Assembly (NCBI GenBank): GCA_948474755.1
Contig: CAOLHI010000643.1
Span: 62,001 to 126,000, forward strand
Direction of reading: 5' to 3'
Origin: Ctenosaura bakeri
Lineage: Eukaryota; Chordata; Lepidosauria; Squamata; Iguanidae
DNA length: 64,000 nucleotides
The position numbers and the translations under genes were made by a program. A model generated the notes under the pieces. It saw nothing but the letters and a program-made list of their open reading frames with translations, was not told the origin of the DNA and ran no database searches. Every line of letters starts with the position of its first letter. Position 1 is the stretch's first letter. Below are positions 11,851-23,454 of the stretch, piece after piece.

Positions 11851-12580
11851 AAATGACTTAATGTGCAAATTTCTTCCATCCTCCTTCCAAACAAATTCGT
11901 ATGGTCTTTACTCTGTAAAAATTTGTATGGAACATTTTTTGTACAGGGTACTTTACTGCAGGTGATGGGGAGCCAGTAAATTAAGATACCATGTTGTTAC
12001 ACAGTACAGGAGAGACTCTGAAACAGATCTCCAACCCCATTTAACTCATTTTACAAGATATTTTAAGTCTTGTAAATTTCAAGTCATCAGGGGGAAGGGT
12101 TCAATAAGTCTCATTTCTTGTTTGGAAAGGTAAGCCTGGAGTCCAAAATTTGTAACTCAGTACCTAAACATGCTTATACCTAACTTCATTGCTATTATTT
12201 TATTTAGCTACCAATTTACTATTCTTACATGTGTCAAATATCCTTATAAAATTCACTGACCATACAGTATATGCAAGTATATAAGCTGTTCATGCAAATT
12301 ATGATGTTATTTAAAGGGGTGGGAAGAAAAACTCTAATTCATTTCAGTATGCAGGTATTGCTGGCAGATGTGCATAGTTCATATACATTGTACAGGAGGA
12401 ATATTGTAGAAGTAAGGGATAAGTCAACTCAAGATTTTTGCAGTTATTTCTTTGAAGTTAAGGATCACATGAGGAGATCTACCAGCAAGAAAAGATCTCT
12501 GTTTTAGAGCTATTACAGAGGCTGGAGAGGCCTTCAAACATTCAATTATTTAATTTTTATACTTACTTGCAATATACTTA

Positions 12581-13504
12581 CTGGATATCTTCTGTTGTCT
12601 ATGACAGTACGTCTTCTGAAGGAAGGTAAGGTAGCAAGTCCTTTTAAACCTTTCCAAAATAGATGTCATTATTTCAGGGGTCAATTTGCTGCCCTCCTAT
12701 TTCCATTCATGGTTGCAAAGAAATTCTGGAGCTTGCTCTGAATGGTTTGGGTAAAGCTTATTGCTATGTTGATTCCATTCTCTGGCCTTGGAGTAGAACT
12801 AGGAGTAGTTGCAGCAGCAGTTGTAGGTGATGTAGACACTATCCATGTAGGAGCAGTACTGAATGATGTCATGGCTGATGTCTGATTTCGACAACTTGAA
12901 GAAGAGCTGGTCTTTGGGAGACTTTAACTTCTCTGCTGAGTAGTGATATCAGGATCTGTGAACATACCAAATCCTCACAAGCCCATTGGACAAATCAACT
13001 GCATTATGTAGTTATGTCTAATGTTTCTTCAAAATTTTGCATGGCACCTTCACCTCCAAAGTCAGAAAGTTCATAATCTCCATTTTCACTGTCACCTAGA
13101 GCTCCAGACATTGGTGGGTTGTTGATATAGTCATTCACCTTAGAGTAGTGCTCTTCATATTTCTCTGTCTTGGGCTATTGTAGTGTGAAGAAGAATTTCT
13201 GGGATCCAGCCTTGAATTTTAATACATACACACAGTGATTAGTACATTGAGGTGATCTTTTAAACTCACTGTCTTCAGGAAAAAGATAATTAAGTTATCT
13301 TTTACATATCCAGAAGTCATGTCTGTACGACAGAAATTAATGAGATGTCTGTTTGCTGGGTGTATGTAATATCTTTCTTTTCCTATCTGATGTCATAGCC
13401 TGTTTTTTAAAGATCTGTTTCATGGATAAAGCTCTATCAAATGTTTGCTAGACAGAGTCCTGGGAGCCTAGCACAAGGCTTGGAAATAAAGTCCCAGAAG
13501 ACAT
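12581..13504 (-). pseudogene. ADRM1: ADRM1 (RPN13) processed pseudogene
   Basis: Read on the minus strand from ATG at 13504, shifting frames recover ADRM1 in order without introns. N-terminus: MSSGTLFPSLVLGSQD. Pru domain: [20 protein letters not shown] (about 13330-13270), then [13 protein letters not shown], stop, [20 protein letters not shown] and PMSGALG. The linker follows with MQLICPMGL, stop, and LPKTSSSSSCRNQTSAM, then PENGINIAIS and LQNFFATMN, then LPYLPSEDVLS near 12620 in the C-terminal domain. Similarity fades after DIQ at 12581. ADRM1 is the proteasome ubiquitin receptor that also recruits UCHL5. At least five in-frame stops and several frameshifts rule out function. The intronless layout shows retrotransposition; clear poly-A or target duplications were not found, so the 3' end is uncertain. 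Confidence 0.85.
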
Positions 13505-14985
13505 TCTGACACCTGTTTGCCCCAGTTCTCTTTTCTTTTTCTCCTGAAAGGCTATGACACTTCCTTCTTGCCCTCAGCTGTCTCTCATGTTCCATACAAC
13601 TTTGTTCAGAAAGCCTCCTGAGCCTACAGTGAAGCTCTGGGATAGTTGCAAATGCCTGTAAAGGGGAGAGAAGTGGTCAGGAAACTTTATTTTATTTGAA
13701 CTTTCCTGATTTGTTTTAGGAGTCAAGTGATAGTGTTAGGGAACAAAGAAGGCAGTAGACAAAAATCAGGAGTTAATTAAAGAAATGGGTAATAGGCACA
13801 GGCTCAGAAAATAAGAATAAACAGTTAAACAAACAAAAAATAATTAAGACACGACTATAGAAAGAACAGAGAGACACTGTGTAGTTTTAGACACAATTGA
13901 AGATTGATTCATTTGAAGCAAGGGGATATGTATAGTGCTAAAGTCTAATTCCTAACTGGAAATTTTGCCAGATGAAACTTCAAGTCTCAGTTTGTGCTGT
14001 GATCTGGCAGCTCCTAGAGAGCAACATGGACCAAAAGGTAGTTAAGAGGATGAAGCTGAATGCCAAATCTTGATGCGAAAGAAATAGCTAATTCTTAATC
14101 TACAGGGGTTGGTTTGTTTTTTGTTTTTGTTTTTCAGACATTTCTGTTTATATTTAAACATTTTTTTCAGTGTACGTGTATAATAAAAACAATATGCATC
14201 TGTAAGTACCAGGAAGAACTTGTTTCACATCCAGTCATTCATAAGCTGAATTTGTTAATGCCAAGGACAGAGCATTTTAGCAAACATCATGTGAGTTTTG
14301 TGGCTTACTATACAGTTGTATTACAAGTTAAGCCTGTTTTGGAATGTTCAATATTCAAATCATGTTGCTAGTCATTGAAGCATTTGGGCTAGGTAATTCA
14401 GTGTTAAATGGTTTTGTACCGTTTATGGCAGTTCTGGGCTGTGATTCCAACAACTGCTGAGCGCTTGGATAGATCTTCCTGTAGATTTGCATTTGATTTC
14501 TGTAACTATTTTTGCTCATAAATTCTGTGTACTTTTGGGATTATGGTGCAATACTGTGAGTTTTTAAAAGAACTGTGATATTTTTACAGCAGTGTTCTAT
14601 GTTGGCATAGCCCAGTTTTAACATTTCTAGGACAGTTCTGAATGAATAAGCTTCCACTGAAATGGAAAGCTGATAAATAAATTAGAATGTTCTTTCATAT
14701 GTATTATTTGATTTTAATTGAGTTTCTTTTTTATTTTATTTTTTTATTTTGCTTTACAGTGCACCAGCAAAATATGTAACTAGATTAGTCATCCATTTTA
14801 TTATTCCCAGTGTGGTCTGAAACTCATTTTCATTCACAGTCACATGTGTGTTATGAATTTGGATCCCCTCAATACTGTACAGGATGGTGGTGGGAAAATG
14901 TGTTTTGCTAGCCTTCACTGAAAGAAGGTCAGAATGAATGGTGCTATGTACCATGACGTTGTGACAGGGGGCAAAGTATGATCTT
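13505..14985. other. Unique intronic DNA, no gene seen
   Basis: AT-rich sequence. The first 150 bases may contain remnant 5'UTR of the ADRM1 retrocopy but nothing is recognisable. An ORF at 14114-14371 is phenylalanine/isoleucine-rich AT translation, not a gene. Confidence 0.5.
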
Positions 14986-14989
14986 ATTT

Positions 14990-15575
14990 AATCCCTCCCT
15001 GCTCCCTGCTCTTCCTCTTTCTGTCATTTGTGTAGACCCATCCTCTCATCTCTGACATAGTGTAAACTTGATGGCCACTTTTCTACAGGTTTTTTGCCTG
15101 CCTTAAACTGTTGACTGGTGGGCTGGTAATGTGGCCCAGGGTGGTATGTTAAATAGACAGCCAGTTGAGAAGTAGCCAAGGGGGAAAGTAGGAATCCAGT
15201 GAACGCCTATGGCACACGTTTGGCGAAGAACAGATCTCTGAAGCTGTCCCTGTATGCCATGTGACTTGGGGGTGGAAAATGTCTGGGGCTTTAGCCCTCA
15301 CTTAATATCCTATGACTTGGGGATTAGCTTCTTTGGTTGGCCTTGTAGACCGGGCTGGCTGGAAATCAAGCCAACATGTGGGTTCTCCTTGAGGCTCAAG
15401 TTTTTGCCCAGGGACAACTGAAAAGTGGTCTGGAAGAGACTACCTGCCTTAGCTGCTCCCATGCTAGATTGCTTCCTGCTTTTGCACATCTCAGGGAATA
15501 ATCCTAAATAGGAATTGTTTAAATAAAATGGCCATGTTTCTAGTCAGTCTCTTGTGTGTCGTATTGTTTTTTTCA
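14990..15575 (+). other. Unclassified GC-richer block ending in a poly-A signal
   Basis: The block is distinctly richer in G and C than its surroundings. It contains several 'gtgacttggggg/atgacttgggga' echoes (15260-15325) and ends with AATAAA at about 15522-15528 followed by a GT-rich stretch (GTCTCTTGTGTGTCG), the arrangement of a polyadenylation site. It could be an LTR or other retroelement 3' end, or the last exon of a non-coding RNA. No protein family was recognised. Confidence 0.3.
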
Positions 15576-15649
15576 TGGATGGTCAGCAAATAAAAACATG
15601 GGATCTGAGCAATGAACACAAACCGAAATTTTAATTTAATTAACAATAA

Positions 15650-15745
15650 CTATAAATAATATATAAATATAAATATAAATAATATATAAATATAAATATA
15701 AATAATATATAAATAAATAATATATAAATATAAATATAAATAACA
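15650..15745. repeat. AT-rich tandem repeat (ATATAAATATAA units)
   Basis: Irregular tandem array built of TATAAATA and AATAATATA blocks with a larger period of about 30 bases repeated roughly three times. Confidence 0.85.
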
Positions 15746-16100
15746 ATGACACCCCTCCCCCACAAACTTATAATGAAATGTATCCCATACATCTTTGTAC
15801 ATTCATCAGTGAATGTCAGTGGGCCTTTATATAATGTCTTCATAGCCTACATCACCAATAGAAAACTTGTGGTCTATGGGTTGGCTCAGGGACACTGTGC
15901 TTTTCTTTTTCAGACTTCAGTATACTCTTTGTGGCTCTGCCCATCCCTGTACAATTAGGTTTCCTTTAGTGTTCATGGAAGCCTTAAAAAAGCAAAGAGA
16001 AAAATTTCCATGTTTGTGGGTTGGAAGTTGGGGAGACACACAACTGGGGAGAAAGGTTGATAGATAAAATAAAGACAGGGCTTATGCCAAGGATTGCCAG

Positions 16101-16262
16101 AGTGAAAACTGAATAGGGCTCCTATACCTTTAAATCATTGTGTAGAAGAGGGACTTTCAGCAGGTGTTGCTTGTTATATGGTTATATGACAAGGAACACC
16201 TGCTAATAGCCCCTCCAACTATACAACCATTAACAGTTTGAGAGTCCTCTACAATTTTCAGT
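16101..16262. mobile_element. Palindromic MITE, copy 1
   Basis: A near full-length inverted repeat: the arm AGTGAAAACTGAATAGGGCT at 16101 pairs with a diverged arm ending CAATTTTCAGTCCG near 16264. The centre is the tight hairpin CAGCAGGTGTTGCTTGT / ACAAGGAACACCTGCT around 16160-16205. No coding capacity; a foldback non-autonomous DNA transposon. Its neighbour at 16263 is the same family. Confidence 0.65.
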
Positions 16263-16400
16263 CCGGCAGCCCTGTTTTTGTTTCTTTAATGGTTATATAG
16301 AAGAGAGAATTTAAGCAGGTGTTACTTGTTTGAAAAGCTGCGCTTGTTAAAGTTCCTTTTTCTACACAACTGTAGGAGCCCTGTCTCTTATTTCAGCTGT
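16263..16400. mobile_element. Palindromic MITE, copy 2, adjacent to copy 1
   Basis: A second copy of the same family (GGTTATATAGAAGAGAG, AAGCAGGTGTTACTTGT and, on the far arm, TTTCTACACAACTGTAGGAG). It is more diverged and its right arm is less complete. It abuts copy 1 with almost no spacer. Confidence 0.55.
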
Positions 16401-19400
16401 CAACTCTACTGGAGAGGGAAGGACCAGATATCAATAATGGTTCCAAGTCCTCTTTTCAAAATACTACTGTTTGTAATGCTGGAATGTCTTAAGTATTACT
16501 CTGCAAACACATGCGGTCTCATGCAGTGTGCTTGCTCCAATACAGTTAGATACTAGAAATAACGTCAGTGCATAATAGAGTTTGCAACTTCATCCTTGAA
16601 TTTCACATCAGATTTGTATTGTAGTAAAAAAAAAGAATAGGAGGTTAGTTCAAGGCTGAACAATTGACCCCAAGCCTTACAGAAAATTTGAATTGATTGT
16701 ATTTGTCTGGATCTGAAACCTGATGTTTTTTCTTCAACTTTGGACAGTATTGGGATATTATCTGCAGCCTTTCTTAAGTTCTAAGAGTGGGAAATATATC
16801 CTCTATACAATGTGGTTCATTTAAGATAACTTTTGTAAATAATTATGCATTCGGCTCTTATGACATCTTCATACTTAAAAACCTTTTTTGAAATGACAAA
16901 GTTTTCAAAATAAGTTACTATTTCCTTAGAAATGATTTCTAAATTGTTTTATTTGTTCTGACATTTTATTGTTTATGTTTCTGTTGCAAATTCTTTTTTT
17001 AAATATATGTACGTATGTGTCTGTGTGTATAGATATATGTATCTGTATGTCTGTGTCTGTGTCTATATATATGTGTGTTTGTGTGCGTGCGTATGTATGT
17101 ATATATAACTGGGATCACTTAAGTACTTAGATATGTTGGTTTATTAGAAGAAACAGTAGCACAATAGCTTTACTATTCCTTACTGAACCAAGGAAAGAAG
17201 TACAGTGTGAATGATCTGGCAAGAAACAAGATGAGAATCAAAAGATATTTTTCAGAAATATCTATTTTATAACAGATTGAATTCACACATGCTTGCTATG
17301 GAGTAGAAGTGTTGGAATCTGTGGCTAAGTTGAGTCTCACTAATTGAAAATTGAAATGAGTCTACATTAAGCATAATGTCTTGAGTTCAACTTAGTGTTT
17401 TGTAGACATATAGCTGTGTGTTTTTACTTTCTTCGTAGCTAAGTGCAGTTTTTCAGGTGAATGTCTTGAAAATAAAGGTGAGATGGATGTGCATGCAAGT
17501 TTCATGTTCGGTATCCCTCGGAATATAGCTTCAAAGGGGACAAAATGAGGGCATTGACCCCACAATAAGAATTCACCTCCTCCCAAGTGAAAATTTTCTT
17601 CAGTCCCCAAATTTCTTGCATTGCAGTAAACTTCAGTTGAATGTATAGAAATATTTTTAAAGCAATCAAAGAAAAGGAGTAGGCAGAGTTACCAAGGGAA
17701 TGTAAACACAGAAAATATAAGAGTTCTAGGTGTGAGTGATTTTCAGTATCTCACTCTCTGCAATGCAAGAAGTATGGAAACTAAAGGAAAACATAATGGA
17801 AGAAGGCAGTATCCTCTTTTTCCTTTCTTCCTACTCCCTCATAGGTGTATTTCCCCATGCATGCCAGAATTACTTCAGACTATCATGCACTGAGAACAAA
17901 GGACTGGCACAGCAATTAAAAGCCAAGCTTTTCCAAGCTAAAGACCCAGAAGCCTCCCTAGGTAGGTCAGTCTGCCAGTTCCAATTTCTCTCGTATTGAA
18001 TTCTTAAAAAGTTATTTCTGTCAGTTTCATCAGGAAATGTATGAATGTTGGAAAAGTTCTTTTTAAAAAGAAAGCTCTTCTGCTCTTACTCACTGCATTC
18101 CCTGCACACTCAGTATTAAGTCCTTAAACAGTCAGTAGAAATCTAAAATCTGAAAGGTTTCTATGAATTACCATTTATAAAAGTATATAGTATTAATAAT
18201 GAATAATGAATGTATTAATGATTGAGAGGTGTAATGTTTGGACCACTTTGCCCTATTTTAAATTGTGACAAAACCAACTTCTGTTCTGTTCTGTTCTGTT
18301 CTTTTTCTAGGAAAAAATTCTTTCCTAGATATTCACTGTATAGCTGTACTTTGTTCAATATACTAGGGCCAGTATTTGTTAGTGGGTTTGTTAGTGGGAT
18401 GTCACCTGGATTTCTTTTATGCCAGCATCATATTCCTCATACATACTCCTCTACATTGTTATTTTTGGTATATAGCAACCTCTAAAACTTTCCTGAAATC
18501 ATAGACATAATGACACATGGAAATAAAATGAGCTCTAGTCTCTGCTGTTAGGTTCATCTGATGTCTTACTAGCTCCATCTAATGTCTAATGATCCAATTC
18601 TTGTGCAAGGTACTTGATACCACAAGACCGACTGTTTGCGGAATGTGCTTCTGTTAAGTTTTCAGGTGGAGGGGAGGAGGAAAGAATCTTATGCATGACC
18701 TTGGAATCAGGGTAATAAGTTTAAGTGACTGAAATCGGATGTCTTGAATTTGTCATCGAGGGAAATGTAACCAGAATAATATTCAGATGCTTTCTGGACA
18801 GCTTTTCATTCAAGCAGTTAAAAGGGCTTGATGTGCTTTTATTTAGTAGTAGAACTGTAGAATACATCTTCAGCTTTTACTGGTTTATGACATCTTGACA
18901 AATAAAACTTTGATAAAGTATTCTTACAAAGATGTGTAGGTGCCTTGCTACATGAAACCAGTGTCCATTCAAACACAGAAGACTGTATGTTGCCTCCTAT
19001 TAACCACCACAGAGGACTTACAACTAGAAGTGATCTAGCAGATGAGCTGAGAGATTGGTGTAGCACACTTCAGTTCTGATCTTAACAAAGAAAGGCTGTT
19101 TAACAATATTTTGGAAAGGGGTGAGTTTTTAAGTTTCAGTTTGAATGTGTTTTCCCTTAATCCTGCATGGCTCTCTCTCTCCCCCTCCCGCTGTCTCCCC
19201 CCTCCTTTCTATGTATATACACAGAGAGAGAGAGAACACACTCACATGAATACCCATTAATCAAGATTACTGTAGAAGTAGAGCTGGCACACAGACTCAA
19301 CAAGCATTGAGTTGTCCCCCTTAAAACATTAATGGCTTCCATGTACGCTATTTCCACAGAGGTCTTTCTGTACCATATCTTTATAATCTACCCAACTTAT

Positions 19401-20570
19401 CAAGCTAGCTGCAACTTAAGCTACTGTGTACAGTGACCTGGTGTGAGCTCTATACCATTTGCTCATCACAGTTCTGACAGTGTGGATTGTGATGCTGGTT
19501 GTTTCTGGAATCTCAGTTACTGCGTAATCTGTAGTATACTTTAACAGTGCTTGCTTTTGAAATCTCTCTAGCACGGGGAGTTAACACTTTTTTAAATTGA
19601 ACAAGACTAGGTGTGTATGTGTATGTGTGTGTGTGTGTATTTCCTGTTTTATTCTTGTATGCAACAGCCTTGAGTTTGCACACTGCTGCTCACAGTGAAG
19701 TGAATACTGAGTGCATGTAGAGTGGTAAGTATCCAAAAGCAGATTCTTAAATAACAGAGGTTGATATGTCTCCTCCTTTACCTCAGGCATTCGTGAGATT
19801 CCTAATTAAATCAGTTCTATTCTGCATTATGGAAGGGAGTTGTTTACTTTTATACAGAACTATGATGGAAAAACAAGAGATTTCTATTTCTAGGCCATAT
19901 GACCTGATTGAAAATGCTATAGAATACAAGCAGTCTAAAAGAATACAAGCGTAATTCCAATAGGTAACAAATTCTGTTTTGTGATTCTCTTTCATGAACG
20001 AGCAGCAAAATTGTAAGACAGCAAAATTGTAAGACAAAAAGGCAGCTCTCAGCAACATAAATTACTTCCTTCCGTAAATCATATGTACTTCATTCAACTT
20101 GCTTTGGACATTTTCTTAACTAAGAGAGCAATAGATAGGCAATTTGGGACCATTGGGAGCACACTAAAGTTTGTCTCTACTCTAGCTACTTTCTTTAAAT
20201 TGCCATCCTGCATCCACTCAATTCTCAGAGAGAATCCAGATGATGCTGTTCAATTTTGTAGTTCTGTATTGTTCATTGTCATGTATGTCTGTAGTCCTGA
20301 CTTCTTGTGATTTTCCAGACCTTAAACTGATTCAATGTGTTGATTCAGTGTGTATTTTTTTCTTTTCTATTTTCCCTTTGGCATTGATAGTTTCCACTAT
20401 GACAGTGATGGGAGAGAGAGTGCATGCTGGAGTGGGGAATAAACAGGACCACTTCAACCCAACCTCACTAGCACCGGGGTTAGCAGAAGCAGCAGTGACT
20501 GAAAAAAATGACTATCAAATACTGGCTACAGTGTTTCTGTAACCTCTGTGGAAGAGGATATTTGCATTCT
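16401..20570. other. Unique intronic DNA, no gene seen
   Basis: Apart from the compound microsatellite at 16990, a CTGTT pentanucleotide repeat at about 18280-18303, CT/GA-rich tracts at 19165-19240 and a TG repeat at 19612-19640, no gene or recognised transposon was seen. The 100-codon frame at 20240-20542 has no family signature. Confidence 0.5.
16990..17108. repeat. Compound TATG/TGTC microsatellite
   Basis: Alternating ATGTACGTATGTGTCTGTG, TATATGTGTG and GCGTATGTATG blocks; alternating purine-pyrimidine over about 110 bases. Confidence 0.8.
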
Positions 20571-20571
20571 G

Positions 20572-20703
20572 TATACTGTATTTGCTGGTGTATAAGATTC
20601 ACTTTTTCCCTGAAAAATACTATTTGAAAATAGGGTGCCAGTGTATAAATGGGGTGTGTCTTATACATGAATGTGTCTTGTACACCAACAGATACGTAGT
20701 AAT
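20572..20703. mobile_element. Short foldback MITE
   Basis: About 130 bp with terminal inverted repeats of about 28 bp: the left arm from 20575 (ACTGTATTTGCTGGTGTATA) is complementary to the right arm ending at 20700 (read in reverse, ACTACGTATCTGTTGGTGTA). The inner part also echoes 'gtgtataa' and 'cttatacat'. No coding. Confidence 0.65.
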
Positions 20704-21483
20704 AACTTAGAAAGTGATTGCTTCTTTCATCAGTTTTTAACAACAGGCATTTAGTCCCCTTTGTCAAGTGAATGGGCACTGTAGATTTTCTGGGGGATAC
20801 AACATAATGTTAACTGCATTGTGAAACTGTAGCTATGATTTTGCCTCCAACTGATAATAGAACTGCAGAAGAGGAAAGGGAGGAAGAAAGAAGGAATAAA
20901 TGAACCAATACGACGTTTACTATATTTATATAAATTTGCATTGTAGTCTCTGTCTTTATGAGAAAGAAAACACACCTATTTTATATAATGGCTGTTTATA
21001 GATTTATATCAATCAGTCAATCAATTTAAAGATTTATATGCTGAATCAAAAATTGTTTAATGCCAGCCTGTGTTTTGAATCTAGTCCCCAGGCAGCTTAA
21101 CCTGAAACATCAGTGTTCATTCCAGATTTTCATTGGGGAAATGTAAAAAGGAATCTTAATTTACAGTCTCAAAATAAGGAAGGCAATCTCAGCCACATCT
21201 GAGAAAGACAATGGCCCATATTGTGCCAGGGGTAACTTCCTCCCCCCCCCAAGAGTTGGTAAACATCCATAATTGTTTTTACCAGGTCTCTGCTCTGGGA
21301 TGGCAGGATTTTGTCTGTGGCTATAATCGCTTACTTTTAGAGGCAAGTGCTTCATAAGAGCCTAGAAAAGTTGGGAAGGTTCCTATAAACTAGTCCACTG
21401 CTGTAATTTGGAGAAAGGCAGGAGAACATCTATCTCAAAATGCATTTTGTAGATATTTAGTGAGCCAGCATGGTGGAACACTG

Positions 21484-21567
21484 GTTCTCCAGACATTGCT
21501 GGAGCTTCCATCAGCTCAAAGCAGCATGATAATGGCAGGGATGATGGAAGCTGAAAACCAGTTGGTC
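21484..21567. mobile_element. Small palindromic MITE remnant
   Basis: Inverted arms CTGGAGCTTCCATCAGCT and AGGGATGATGGAAGCTGAAA surround CATGATAATGG. The layout resembles an abundant amniote foldback element; the ends are too decayed to define. Confidence 0.4.
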
Positions 21568-21907
21568 AGCCCATTTCTACTAAGATAGTCATTTCTATAT
21601 ACCAAATAGCCACTTTTCTGTATTATTTCAGTTTGATTCATTTTCTGCTTTGAAGTATAATTCTTTTATTCATATAACGCCCTGAAAGCTACAGGTTCGA
21701 ACAAGTTACAGTATTGGACATGCTGGACCAGATTCAGATTTCCAGTCATTAAGCACACAGTGTTACCTTTGGATAGTCAGTCCCTTTCTTCCCTATAGGG
21801 TTGTTTGTAAGGGGAAAAAATTGTGGTGGTGAGGAAACAAAGAAAAATACGGGGGGCAATAAAGCTCCTTGGTAGAAGGGCATGCTATACATGCAGTTAT
21901 GTATATA

Positions 21908-22309
21908 CAGTTTTCCCCCCACATTTGCAGATTTGACTGTCATGAGTTTGATTATTTGCAGTGTCTGCTTGCCTCTCCATGTGCTCTTCTGCCTGTGGCT
22001 GCCAGCACAATTGCATTGGCAGCAGGCAAGAGAGTGAAGGGGAGGGAAGATCTCTGCCCATGCTCTCCTGCTGCCACTGCCTGTGCGATTGCATGGGCAG
22101 GGCGGTGAGACATTGAAGGGGGAATATTTCCCCCCATGCTCTTCTGCCACTGCTGCCCATGTGATCGCACAGGTGGGGAGCGAGAGAGTAAAGGTAAAAT
22201 CTTCCCCTCCACACTCTCCTTGGCTGCCCGTTGTTATTTGCAGTTTTTTTAAAAAACTTTCATGGGGGTTCTGTGTCCCTAACCCCCACAGATTTGGTGG
22301 GCCTACTCT
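21908..22309. mobile_element. Tigger/pogo-like non-autonomous element with internal minisatellite
   Basis: Starts TA|CAGTTTTCCCCCCACATTTG and ends with the diverged complement (CAGATTTGGTGGGCCTACTCTA). A related copy at 36378-36766 has the clearer CAGTCATCCCTCCAC terminus after TA. Inside are about 3.3 tandem units of 75-81 bp, each beginning with ATG(T)GCTCTTCTGCC-like sequence (21979, 22060, 22136, 22211). The tandem units explain the open frames on both strands (for example 193 codons on the minus strand), which are not genes. Confidence 0.55.
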
Positions 22310-22329
22310 ACAACCAAATCCAAAATTCA

Positions 22330-22410
22330 CAAAACAATGATGGCTTTATTGCACAAAATGAATCATGCAAACTTTCGAAGCTCCACTGGCTTCTTTGTCA
22401 GGCAAAACTG
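22330..22410 (-). other. Possible Penelope-type hammerhead ribozyme fossil
   Basis: On the minus strand the sequence CTGACAAAGAAGCCAGTGG AGCTTCGAAAG (22401 to 22371) resembles a hammerhead core: CUGA, a perfect 5-bp stem GAAGC/GCUUC with a 7-base loop, then GAAA, and downstream a possible short stem UUGCA/UGCAA. The conserved CUGANGA box reads CUGACAA, so it would be inactive. Penelope-like elements are known to carry such motifs. No reverse transcriptase was seen nearby. Confidence 0.35.
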
Positions 22411-23454
22411 TTAAAAATCATAAAGGAGAAGAAGAAAAATGACAATTTACAGTCACAAGCCTACATTTGATCTTAACATTGATCTTCTATTGTCAAGTTA
22501 AGATGGACTAGAGGGATAGGACACTTTCTTGTTTTTGGCCATGTGAGGACTGTGAAACACAAGGTAGTAAAATTCAGGTAATGAAATATCAACTCCATTA
22601 GCAAAAGAAGAGTAACTGCCCTTGAAATCCAAACTATCCTGCTACTGAAGAGACTACTGGCCACTTTCTTAGGCAGAGAACATTAAATTTCTCAAGAAGA
22701 CTCTGTACTGTGACATCTGGAAAAATGTTTAGGTGCTATATAGGCAAAACTTGCCAATTGAAGCCTAGATGACTACAAGAGAAAGCCAAAAGACTTGGAC
22801 TTAACTCTGAGGTTTCTACCTCTAACAAAAGTAAAACTGTTTCATTTGGACTAGATGGCTACCCCTGAATATGTTTCATAAATAAATTTATTAACAAATA
22901 GAAGTTCAGCTCCACATGGAAGATCCACCTCAGCCCATTTGGTTCCAGTCTTTCCTATCAGAATGAGATGTATAATATTTCTATTTAAAATATGGTAAGT
23001 ATTTTTAAATTTAGATATCTACTCTCATAGCAAATCTGAATGTTTTGCAAATAGGTGGCCATTTTTTGGCAAAATAAGAATGAGTACTGTGCTCTGGACT
23101 ATAAAATAGTTCAGATTGATGAGGAATACTTGAAGAATATAGTTTTTTAAAATTATTTACTACCTCTGGTCTAAACACACTAACCTACTGTGGAAATCAG
23201 AATCTAGTTATTCTTTAAACACTCTGAATATTCTGATGAGGTACTTGGCTCAAAAAATTCAAAGCTTATTAAGAAATGTGTACTTTAGGAGAAAAGGTGG
23301 ACTAAATCCAATAATTTGCTCCATGTAGAGTAGATCCATTGAATCAATGTGGAACTTAGCAACTCTCAACACTTATGTGAGTTCCATTGATTTGATGGCA
23401 TGTTTTCATAGAGACTAACAATTGAATTGGCTGACCTGTCCATTCCTACTAATA
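22411..23454. other. Unique intronic DNA, no gene seen
   Basis: AT-rich sequence between the possible Penelope scrap and the RTE fragment. No recognisable coding or repeat family. Confidence 0.5.

Noticed and set aside
12490..12580. Extension of the ADRM1 pseudogene to its C-terminus
   Set aside because: A resemblance to the C-terminal EAF-type segment appears only on the opposite strand, so it was judged chance.
20240..20542. 100-codon plus-strand open frame as a gene
   Set aside because: Hydrophobic AT-rich translation with no family resemblance, no splice or promoter context.
21749..22330. 193-codon minus-strand open frame
   Set aside because: It spans the minisatellite inside a Tigger-like element; similar proteins appear in other frames because the DNA unit is repeated.
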